Below are positions 26,801 through 35,774 of a stretch of 64,000 nucleotides of DNA, one piece after another. Source of the stretch: Lojkania enalia (Eukaryota; Ascomycota; Dothideomycetes; Pleosporales); assembly GCA_010094045.1 (NCBI GenBank), contig ML986772.1, positions 6,373 to 70,372 on the forward strand, read 5' to 3'. The notes below the pieces were generated by a model. That model saw nothing but the letters and a program-made list of their open reading frames with translations. It did not search any database and had not been told where the DNA came from. The number at the start of each line of letters is the position of its first letter. Within the stretch, counting starts at the first letter, position 1. A program made the translations under genes and the position numbers.

Positions 26801-28995
26801 TCTAGTATAACCCTAAAAGGGAAACGATTCTAGAGTATAATACCTCTAGCTAATATACTAGAGGTACGTTTTTATAATATAATAATAAAGGAGTTCTATA
26901 ATCTATTACTTTTATATTAAAGTAAATACTTCTTATAGAATATAACTACCTAATCTATAATAAGGAATTATTAGTAGTTATATAATACTTTAAGGAATAG
27001 GAGAAGTTTTTAAATTACTTACGTACTTTATAGTTTATATAGATTATTATAACCTAAAATACTTTACTAAGATATAGAAGCTTTCTAAGTACTAGATAAA
27101 ATAGGCGGTATTTCTTATCTAGTTTAACTTCTAGTTTAAATATAAGCCGGGTAAGCTTAATATTCTAGCTAATACTTTCTTACGTTATAATTAGGATCTT
27201 CTAAAAGAAGCTAATAATAAGTAAATCTAAGAAAGGATTAGCTAACTCTTTAAACTATCTAATTTTAAAGATAGGGTTTATATAGCTTTTATATAAACTA
27301 GAAACTAGTATACTAAAGATACTCCTAATAATTAAATAGAAGTAGTTGCTCTAGATAACTTTATATTAAGAGAGGAATCTATAGATAAAGGGAAGTTTAT
27401 AATCGAGATATCGTATAAGGAGTAGTAAATACTAATAGAAACCTTATAATAAGATACCTAAGAAAAAGATAAGACATATACTATACTTCTCTATACTACT
27501 AAAGTAGGGGAGAGAATACTTCTAGAAACCCTCTATTACCTTAAAATTAGCCTATTTAACCTCTTAGTTCTAGAAGATAGATTAATATAAAGAGAACGCG
27601 CTTAGGTTTCTAAGAGCAAGTTACTTTATATAAAGCTAATCTAAGAAACTTATAACTCTTACTTAACTAGCTACTCTAGTAAGAATATTATAATTAGGTT
27701 AATATTATAGTACTATTTTTAGCCTAGAAGAGTAGCGGATATTAAATACTTTATATAAAATTACTACTCTTATAGTAGAAATATAATTTAGTATTCTAGA
27801 AAAAAAAGCCTACTATATTCTCTTCTAGTCTCTAAAAGAGTATAGTTAGAAATTTTAATAGACTATATTATTAACTTACTAAGAACTGTATATAGTAATA
27901 AGTATATTCTTATTATTATAGACCGTTTAAGTAAAGAAGTACTCTTTATTACTATCTTAGACCTTAAGAGTTAAATATTAGCTAATAAGTTTATCGAGTA
28001 TTTTATAGTATATTACAGGCTTTTATAAGTAATAATCTCTAATAGAGAAGAGTAGTTTATATAAGGCGTATAAGTATATATCTACCGAATTCTTAAGATT
28101 AAGTAAAGGCTATTAACAGTATACTATCTAGAGACTAATAGAAGTATAGAGCGTATAAACTAGCTACTTAAAAAGCTTCTCTGCTACTATTATAACTACT
28201 ACTAGGATAACTAGGATCTATAGCTACTACTAGCTTAAATTACTGTTAGTATTAGGGACGCTTCTTTTATAAGAGTTAGCCTATTCTTTTTTACTTATAA
28301 CTATTACTTAAACTTAGGAGAGTTTATATAACTAGAAGAGAAGCTGCTAATAGAGTAGCCTAAAAACCCTATTTATGTAGTAAAATAGATTATTAGTAAA
28401 CTAAAAGATTGTGTTAAATTCGTATAAGTAATAATAGTCTATATATAATAGTAGTAGTAAGAAATTTACAATCGTATGAGAGATTTTATACTATAATACT
28501 AATCAGGAGATAAAGTTTAGCTTAATATATATAATATTAAAATAGACTCTATAAGAAAAAAGAAGCTCTATAAACTCTATTAATAATATATAGTTATTAA
28601 AACTATTAGATAAAATATATACCAACTAAACACCCTATTAGAAATTTATAATATTTTCTATATAATTCTACTTCGCCCTATTACTTAAGACCTGTTATTA
28701 AGTTAAATATAAGATAACTATTAACTAGCGCTAATTAGCGTTGGAAACGAAGATAAATAGGAGCTTAAGAAAATCCAAGACGTATAAGTAATTAGTAAAA
28801 GAGGAGGCGGTCTAAAATAGTAGTTCCTTTATAAATAGACTAGTTATACTATACTCTTATAAAACAACTAGAGTAACTATAAAAATATAATTGCTCTAGG
28901 AGAATTTAAATAGGATATAGGGTAGAACTTTACTAAAGAATTACTTGTCCGTATAACTTAGTACTAGAGGAAGAGGAAGAGGAGGAGGGGAATAT

Positions 28996-29197
28996 TATAA
29001 AGGTCCCGGCCTGTAGTTTAGTCCTGTTCCTATAATACTATAATAGTAGTTACTTTTATATAACCCTATATCTGCTTAAACTAAAATAAGTAAATAATAT
29101 ATATCTTACTACCGTATATCTTCTCTTCTCTTTCTCTAGCTTTAATAATAATAGATTCTTATTATATCTAATCCTATTATATCTTTAGACCTTCTTA
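28996..29197 (+). repeat. 3' LTR of Gypsy C
   Basis: It is 202 bp and retains GGTCCCGGCCTGTAG where the 5' LTR reads GGTTTTAGCTTATAG, so it suffered less RIP at these sites. CTATT follows immediately. Confidence 0.88.
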
Positions 29198-29465
29198 CTA
29201 TTAGAGCTTTAGTATAAGGTTTAATAGTCTAAATAAACCGCCTTATAGTAGAAACTAGTTAAGTAAGTATCTATAATTTAAGTAAAAGAATATCTAAGAT
29301 AAATATCCTTCTTATTAATAATTTAGAAGTTTTTCGCGCCTTATACCTCCTTAATAACCCTATAATAGGTATAGTTTAGCTATCCTCTCTACTAGTATTA
29401 TTAGAGGAGTTTATTATAAGAGTAGTTTTAATAATACTAAGGTAGCGAATTATTAATACATACAT

Positions 29466-29745
29466 AGTTAGTTTTAAAAGTAACATAGCTAATATATCTC
29501 ACTACCCCTTAATTCTAGAGCATGCTTAAGTAAGCCTCTATTAAGGCAATATATTACAATATTTGCGCATCTGTAACTGCAAAGCGACCATCCTTGAACT
29601 ATTTCGTCTAGATCCATTATGAACTGCGAAGCCACCCGAACACCCCGATTTCAGTAGTAGAGATGCCGTGCGCGCCCTCAAACACGCGTGAACTGCTAGG
29701 CTTACATGAATACTAATTCCTGTATAAGAGGACCTCTAGAATGCA
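29466..29745. other. left edge of the GC-normal island, 3' flank of the ankyrin gene
   Basis: CA and TG dinucleotides return to normal frequency from about 29500 rightward. This stretch holds the 3' flank of the minus-strand gene. I see no further ORF and no clear polyadenylation hexamer. Confidence 0.5.
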
Positions 29746-32700
29746 TTACCTTGTAGAGCCAGGAGCTTCTGCATATCCTGTCACTACCGAGGCCTCCATA
29801 GGCGGGACATAGTGATGCGTAGCGCTCACGCTGCTTTTCGACGAGCGATGTGACCACGCAAACTCTGTTACTTTGCCATTCGGGTCCAGGATCTTGACGA
29901 TGTCTTCGTGCCTATAAAATGCAGCAAGGTCCAGTGGTGTCCAGCCGTACTCATCTTTAGGACTTGGATGCTTGGCTCGCTGTAGCGCGAGCAGCAAAGC
30001 ACCCATATCGCCGGAAAAGGCAGCCGAATGGAGCGGAGACCAGCCGTGGGGATCTGCTTTCCCGACGTCGGCCCCAGCATCGATCAAGAGGCGTACCACG
30101 TCAGTGTTACCGGCTTCGATGGCGCACTGTAGCAAACTGATTCCGCGATGTGTATAATTTACGTCGAGCCCGTTGTCAAGGACCTGCTTGACGCCCGCGT
30201 ACTGGCCCTCCCAGATAGCATGCCAGACTGGGTGTGGCGCGCCGCTGTTCGAGTCAATAGAATCGAATTTGGCGCCGAAGTCTTGGAGCGCCTGCATCAC
30301 TGAGGGATTGCCCCACCTGATGGCGAGCTCAACGAGTGTCTTGCCATTGGCGTCAACTATGTCGTGGGTGCAGCCGTTTTCTAGGAGGAAGCGAACTGAG
30401 TCAGCCTTTCCGGCGCTGGCGGCCATCATCAGGGGAGTGTAGCCGGCGATGTTCTCACACGTGCGGACGTCTACCTTCTTCTCGACAAGATGTTTTAAGA
30501 TAGCAATGCTTCCAGATTCTGCCGCCAGATGCGCTGGTGTGTTCCCTTTTTTGCCGGAGACTGTGATGTTGCAACCCAGGTCGTAAGCGGCTTTCCAGAG
30601 CAGCGCGGCAGAATCTCCTTTTCGAGCTACCTTATGAGCAATGCGATCCAAGTCGTTGTCCACCGCGTCGATGTCGGCGCCTTTGCCATGCAGATACTCG
30701 AGGACATCAATGCCCTGAGAATTAACTATGCAGAGCAGCGGCGTCAACCTCTCACTCGATAAGGCGTTGACGTTTGCTCCTTTCTCTACCAGAATCTTGG
30801 TAGCCGCTTGATCGCACTCTTGAGCGGCGATATGGAGTGCAGTAAATCCTTGTCTGTCGACTGCGTGTATATTCGCGTTGTTCTCTAGAAGCCATTTCAT
30901 AGTTGCATATTGCTTTCCCTTGATAGCATGGAAAATGACCGTTTGACCTTTGCCGTCGCGAGCTTCCATACTACTTCCTTTCTCATGAAGCTGCTTAATC
31001 ATGCTGATGTCTCCCGTCCGAGCGCTAAAATGCAAGGTCTGAATGTTAACGGTATCCTGCCGGCTGATGTGTTTGCCACCTTTAAGTAGAAGATTTATTG
31101 TGTCCTCGTCGTTGCCATCGAGGGCATAGTCCAGCGGAGTACGACCTTCTGCGTCTTTATCGTTCAAATCCATTCCCTTGCTAGCGAGTTTCTCGACTAC
31201 CGAGGCCTGCCCATATTTCGCAGCCCAATGAAGCAACGTCGCATTATTCTCATCTCTATACTCCTCAAAGTGCTCTGACTCGACTAAGTACTTTGCAGCA
31301 TCTCCATGTCCATTCTTGATCGCCATCATGATAGCTTCACCGGAAGATAAAGACGCAGACGTCTTCGTTTTATCCCGTTTCAAGTCTTGAAGGAGCTTGT
31401 GGATAACGTCTGTTCGGCCGGAACTTGCAGCCCACTTCAAGACCGTTGCAAACTCATCTTTCGGATCTAGCTCCTGATTTTCAAGATCGATGACGGGCTT
31501 GTAATTCTTTTTGCTGCGCTGGGGCAATACTTTGCTCAGTTTCTCCCAGAGAAGGATCAGCACTATAAATGGAGCCGAGGCAACCATCACAGCCAGATTT
31601 GTCGCCCGCCTTCTCGAACGCAATAATGTATAACCCCCCATAGCAATGCACATAACTACTAATGAAGTATACAGATAGTATAGCCATGAGGGGTCGTCGC
31701 TGAAGAGGTCCACGTTCATGCCAAAAATGCCCTGTCTGCTGATTAGTAACAACTCAGGCTTTCGTTAAAGAGGGCAAGTTACCGCTGCAAAAATGAGAGG
31801 CAAAAATATGAACTATACAGCCTGTTAGCCGGTCGCAGTGGTCTTGCATCAAGCATGCATACGGTGATCCATGACAGTCTTCGAATACTGTCATTCTGCT
31901 CGCGCGAACGATATCCCTCGTCGATGCTAATCAGATTGGTCACTCGCTGGATGAGGCTATCGGTCTCTTTGATTAGATCTGTGCAAATTCGAAAGTCAAT
32001 GTTCTTGAACTGCTGCCGATACCCGCTGCATGCAGCCATGATCTCCCAGTAATCGACGCGCCCTTCAGTCCACCTCGGATCGGCATGGATATTCTCGAGG
32101 GGTTCTAGGCTTACTAGCTGATTCTGAAGTACTCGACGAAATTCTTCCCAGCGCTGAGCCGCACTGACAAGGTTTCTAACGATGTTGCGATCTGTTTCCA
32201 AGCGTTCTTGAAGGACTTCGAATCTCTTCAACGTAGTTAGACTTCACCCGGTTAAGTCAAATTTCTCACTTACGAATGAGTCCAGGAAGCGTGATGATGC
32301 TGTAAGAAGTGCATCCCAATTCGTTAAAATGACTTCAAGTTGAGAAAGCAGATAGTCTAGTGGAGCGGATCTCAATCTGGTCGAATTCTCGTAGTTTTGA
32401 TACATCAAGGCATCATAGGCGAACTCTGTAGTTTCAACGCGCCGGGAGCGGAAGCGGAAAATCTGCAGATTCCAATCTGCCATGAGGAACTTTTCCTCTC
32501 TGGGGCTTGGTGAGCGCGCAGACCTGATAATACAAGAAACATGCAACATACTCGTCTCCGGAGGAGATGATGATCGCGTCGGACGTAGCGTCGACCTTCG
32601 GCTGCTTAGTCGACGACGGCAAGATATCTTGTTGCAAATAAAATTGGAGGTTGCGGTGCAGGGCCCAATGGCCGCAGATCTCGCCCTTCGCGCATCTTTG

Positions 32701-33474
32701 GCACTTGCATGAGCCCGCATCAGGCTTGTTCGTCTTTGCGAAATCGTTAAAGAGACCGTACGGGAACAGCGAGTAGCGCGGGAAGTCGAAGTGCTCAAAC
32801 AGCGTCATCAACAAAGTGGTAGGGCATTTTGGCCCGTACATGAACAGCCGGCATCCTTGATCGTTCTCCGCCTCGGGAAACATCTTAGTGTAGCGACTGA
32901 GCGTCTCCGCAGTGGCAAAAGACTTAGGGTCGTCGCCATCCTGAATGAAGACTGTTGCGAGGACATCTGCCTTGGATGTGTGCTTTGGTGTGCTTTGCGT
33001 GGGGACTAAGGAGAAGTACGGCGTCTGCTGCTGCGGTATTGCTTGTGGAGGTGCACCATAAGTATACGATGGTCCTGATTGGTAAGTCCGCGGCTGCGGC
33101 AGGGATGAGTACTGCGATGCGCCATTCGAAGGACCTGCAGAAGCTGATGGGTACGAATATGCGTTCTGGGGTGGTAGTGCATAAGGCGATGAGTATGTAT
33201 TCTGAGGCACTGCTGCCTGTGGCAACGATTGTGAATATGGGATCGCTGGGGGCGGCGGGTACGGCTGCTGCGGCACGCTCGCGTTCTGAGGTAGCGTCGT
33301 TCCTGCGCCTGGCGGAGGCGCACCTGCATAGTACTGATTGGAAAAGTCAAGTGGGTATGGTGCTGACGTGCTTTGGCCTGGTAGAAGCGCATAGGCATAG
33401 TTCTGGCTGGAAGTGAGTGGAGCTGGCGCTGACGAGCTCTGACCTGAAGGCGGCAGCGGTGGTGCTGAGGCCAT
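29746..33474 (-). CDS. CorA-like transporter domain / ankyrin-repeat fusion protein (4 exons, predicted)
   Basis: Predicted join on the minus strand: 33474-32552, 32499-32274, 32225-31863, 31731-29746, about 1165 residues. The start ATG (33474) sits in GCCATGG. Residues 1-170 are low complexity, rich in Pro, Tyr, Ser, Gln and Ala. A Cys/His cluster follows (C256, C258, C261, C267, H269). Residues 300-504 resemble fungal CorA-like proteins, ending in S-I-R-R-L-S-W-I-T. Exon 4 opens G-I-F-G-M-N-V-D (GMN at 508-510), then hydrophobic segments at about 520-541 and 550-566. About 16 ankyrin repeats span roughly 597-1122. CorA proteins are pentameric Mg2+ channels whose GMN loop selects the ion; ankyrin repeats bind proteins. 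A membrane role is therefore inferred, not shown. The helix normally before GMN is not visible, so the exon 3/4 join may be wrong or the gene damaged. Separate genes are less likely, because GMN lies on one ORF and its upstream partner on the other. Confidence 0.7.
31732..31862 (-). other. intron 3 of the CorA-ankyrin gene (acceptor uncertain)
   Basis: Donor GTATGC follows S-W-I-T in phase 0. Using acceptor CAGACAG before G-I-F-G-M-N gives a 131-nt intron that keeps the frame. A stronger-looking 78-nt intron (31785-31862) has a CTAAC motif, a pyrimidine tract and TTTTTGCAG. It would lead into a frame that stops at the second codon. Confidence 0.45.
32226..32273 (-). other. intron 2 of the CorA-ankyrin gene
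   Basis: It is 48 nt, with donor GTAAGT, a CTAAC branch-site motif and acceptor TTGAAG. Phase 0 splicing joins F-L-D-S-F to R-F-E-V-L-Q-E-R-L. Confidence 0.75.
32500..32551 (-). other. intron 1 of the CorA-ankyrin gene
   Basis: It is 52 nt, with donor GTATGT and acceptor CCCCAG. Splicing in phase 2 joins S-S-G-D to E-E-E-K-F-L-M-A-D-W and keeps the frame. Confidence 0.7.
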
Positions 33475-33960
33475 GGCAGAGTTATCGCAGTACCTCGTGC
33501 GAGACAGCAACACCGAGGCTCATGGCCGCGAAGTCGCTGGAGGGGGCCGTTCATTTATGTCCTTCGAACGAGTCCAGCTGAGGGCTTTAGCTCTTTTGGT
33601 AAGGGACCTCGCATGGTATGATGATCGTTGGTTCAGCCACAGTGTACAAGTACCCAATACATTGGTGGCTTGCTCTTGGCAAGCGCGTAAGTCTATAAAT
33701 AGTTATAACATAAAGCACCACCGAGCCGGCCACCCCAACGAGCGGCCCGTCAGCTGTGGTGAGGTGCCTTGGGGTATTATGCGGGGGCTGTGACGCCAGG
33801 CGTGTGCGGCACTGTGTCGTTGCTTGAATTCAGCACGGCACATCCTAGAGGCCTTAGAACAGTCACAATCATTTAATTTACTGTCCTGTTTGCTACCGTC
33901 TCTATTTCACAGCGGGGGCCCGCAGATCAAGAAGATTATATTCTGTCCTATTTTGCTACA
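33475..33960. promoter_or_regulatory. upstream region of the CorA-ankyrin gene
   Basis: No supported gene lies here; a plus-strand reading frame across its left part is antisense to exon 1. On the gene strand a CCAAT motif lies at 33661-33665, about 190 bp before the ATG. An AT-rich palindrome CTATAAATAG lies at 33692-33701. An imperfect direct repeat (TGTCCTRTTTGCTAC type) occurs near 33885 and 33943. Promoter function is inferred from position only. Confidence 0.3.
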
Positions 33961-34015
33961 GCGAAGCTTCACGCACCACTACTCACGTGACCATGGCTGA
34001 CAATTCCCCACTTGA

Positions 34016-34294
34016 GTCTTGCTAGGAGTAGACGAACGCCTCGATCAAGCTAGCGGGGAGGGCGGCCGACCCGTTCCTGCCCTACCCTTGCGCTTTAGGC
34101 GGGAAACAATTTTCACTGCAATCTTTAGCGTAGAAGAAGAGCTACTGCTGCCTAGAGTCCGAACGAACGCCCCGATCACGCTAGCAGGGAGGACAGCTAA
34201 CCTGCTCCGGCCACACTTTTGTGGGGAGTCCGGGATACTTTTGTGGGGGGTGCGTGAAAACTTCTGAATTGTTGATAAGGAGGATATTCATCTC
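34016..34294 (+). repeat. 5' leader monomers of LINE copy 1
   Basis: Two related units are offset by 131 bp: CGAACGCCTCGATCAAGCTA at 34033 and CGAACGCCCCGATCACGCTA at 34164. A shorter repeat ACTTTTGTGGGG occurs twice at about 34216 and 34238. A third, more divergent unit may start near 33961. Confidence 0.65.
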
Positions 34295-34379
34295 GGACAT
34301 TCTTTTACTCGAACTGCGGACACTCGCTTAGCTAGTTCCCGCTGCAAGGCGGTCCGCCCGGACCACCGAACCTTGTGCC

Positions 34380-35770
34380 GAAGCCCCGATAGCGACGTCA
34401 GATTCTGACCACAACCCATCGACACCACCCCCTGCGCCAGCAAAACGTACCAGGAGGCGGACAATAAAGGCACCTGATATACTGCAGCAGCCCCCGACAA
34501 CGAGGGCAACAGCGAGCCGATCCATACAGGCTAAGCGCAGAGCTATAGTACTGCTATTACCACAGAACGAGGAACCTAATGGCACACAGCAACATCTAGA
34601 GCAACATGAACTACCGCTACCTCACACTAGGGGTGTATCGACCTCTTCTCGACAAGCTCTTAATGGCGGTAGTACCGGGATAGGGGAGCTAGCTGAACTT
34701 ATTGCGAGCCTGAAACAGACGATAGTACAATAAAACAATATTATTGCGAACCAGAACAAGATTATTAAAGACATTTAAAGCGACCGCGCAACATTCCGAG
34801 CAGAACAACAGAATCTTAAAGACCAGATTGTAGAGCTACGTGAAACTATATGCTCTCTTTACCCGCAGCTTAACACCCATTCGACTGAAACGCTGTTAAG
34901 ACATATATAGGCTGCAGTCGCAGCCAGCGGACAGCAGGTAGGATTAGGTACAAGGCCTTCAAGGTCGACGAATAGAGGAAGGGTCGACAAGGAGAATGAA
35001 CGACAGCTAGTGATTGATGTTAGCCAGATAAGAGNNNNNNNNNNNNNNNNNNNNNNNNNAGAGGCGGCTAAGCAGGCGATCCAGCAAAGTATAAATGGGG
35101 TTGAAAGTCTCGTAGGAACGACGGTAAAAGACTTCCGTGTGTGGCGAGCGAATAACAATACAAGCGTGATTAAGTTCTCAGTTGATAAGAATAAGGAGGC
35201 GGCGGTCCGGCAGGCAACAGTAGACTGGCTTAAACCAACCCTACCAGGTGCAAGGCTAGTAGGACCTAAGTGGTATCCGATAAAAGTAGACTGGATTAAG
35301 GTAGCTTTAGCTATGGATGTAGAGAGTGGTAAAGTAAGCAGGTCAGCAATGGAACGATTCGGCACAGAAAACGGAGTGGAGGTATACACGATGCGATGGC
35401 TAGGGCAACCAAGGCCTAGAGGACAGCATGCGTCAGCAGTAGTCAAGGTAGCAACAAAGGAGGAGGCTGAGAAGCTACTAAAGTCAGACAGCGTGACGTT
35501 TAGAGGAGGGGGTATTATAGTATCGCAATTCGAGGAGCGACGCACACCAGTAGCCTACTATAAGTGTAGGAGGTTTAGACACAGAGTAAGGGACTATATA
35601 CGATAAGAGGCATGCGATATGTGCGGGCAAGAAGGGCACTTATATTATAAGACGGTTAACCTGCGATGCGTTAACTGCCAAGGCCCGCATCGAGCATCAC
35701 ACCGAGAATGCCCAGAATTTAGGAAAGAGATAGACAGGATCCTTACACGTCAACGCTATAAATAGAGAAC
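34380..35770 (+). pseudogene. LINE copy 1 ORF1 (Gag-like, coiled coil plus CCHC zinc knuckles)
   Basis: The frame reads T-S-D-S-D-H-N-P-S-T-P-P-P near 34390. A coiled coil follows (E-L-I-A-S-L-K-Q-T-I-V, then N-Q-N-K-I-I-K-D) at about 34690-34850. A conserved central domain runs from 35060 to 35540. The C-terminal zinc knuckles lie at about 35560-35720: a damaged first (Y-Y-K-C...), then C-D-M-C-G-Q-E-G-H and C-V-N-C-Q-G-P-H-R-A-S-H. LINE ORF1 proteins bind element RNA and chaperone reverse transcription. Stops (TAA/TAG) lie at former Gln codons, for example before N-N-I-I-A-N and inside H-I-stop-A-A-V. The start codon was not identified. Bases 35035-35059 are unknown. Confidence 0.8.
35035..35059. 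other. assembly gap (25 N)
   Basis: The 25 N lie inside ORF1 of LINE copy 1. The corresponding interval in copy 2 is 28 bases, so the gap size is close to but not equal to the paralogue. Confidence 0.95.
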
Positions 35771-35774
35771 TCCG

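Larger units (their letters stand above)
23696..29197 (+). mobile_element. full-length Ty3/Gypsy retrotransposon C, RIP-inactivated
   Basis: The element is 5502 bp with 202-bp LTRs and a perfect 5-bp target duplication CTATT (23691-23695, 29198-29202). The plus-strand reading is clear despite stops. Gag spans about 23950-25150, with a coiled coil (V-A-R-L-E-Y-L-E-K-E-K) near 24030. The aspartic protease region reads L-I-D-N-S-C-N-L-Y near 25265-25310. RT covers about 26080-26560, with L-V-Y-L-D-N-I-L-I-Y at 26371-26400 (YLDD expected). RNase H lies near 26850-27050. Integrase spans about 27850-28250 (I-I-I-D-R-L-S-K-E and N-R-S-I-E-R), with a C-terminal GPY/F-like segment to about 28690. A purine-rich tract (GAAGAGGAGGAGGGG) lies directly before the 3' LTR. 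Confidence 0.9.
21703..29465 (-). mobile_element. Tad1-like LINE, minus strand, 5' part only, split by Gypsy C
   Basis: Reverse-complement alignment to LINE copy 1 on the right flank is continuous. It runs from the endonuclease region (21703 matches about 36390) to the 5' leader at 29203-29465. The alignment resumes exactly across the Gypsy C insertion between 23690 and 29203, inside the start of ORF1. The RT and RNase H parts are missing; the relic stops where the Fot1 relic 2 TIR begins. The 5' leader, including the block equivalent to the copy 1 leader monomer, ends near 29465 facing the gene island. It is heavily RIPed. Confidence 0.8.

Noticed and set aside
1..29400. AT-rich block as mitochondrial or bacterial DNA
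   Set aside because: Retroelement and pogo transposase motifs with systematic CpA-to-TpA decay identify RIPed nuclear repeats.
29868..30762. small frames inside the ankyrin region on both strands
   Set aside because: They overlap a long ankyrin-coding frame and show no independent signal.
31720..31752. ankyrin ORF as an independent gene starting at 31752
   Set aside because: The codon there is TTG. The segment before M-N-V-D is better explained as intron and splice acceptor, since G-M-N completes the CorA-like motif of the upstream exon.
32434..33554. alternative minus frames across the Pro/Tyr-rich exon (33006-33554) and plus frame 32955-33416
   Set aside because: They are shadows of a GC-rich low-complexity exon, with Arg/His-rich or irregular products.
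33473..33793. plus-strand open frame beside the gene start
   Set aside because: It overlaps the start and upstream region of the minus-strand gene, with no domain or supporting signals.
34859..35545. long minus-strand open frame
   Set aside because: It is antisense to LINE ORF1, whose plus-strand product has coiled-coil and zinc-knuckle features. The minus product is Ser/Thr/Leu-rich with no domain.
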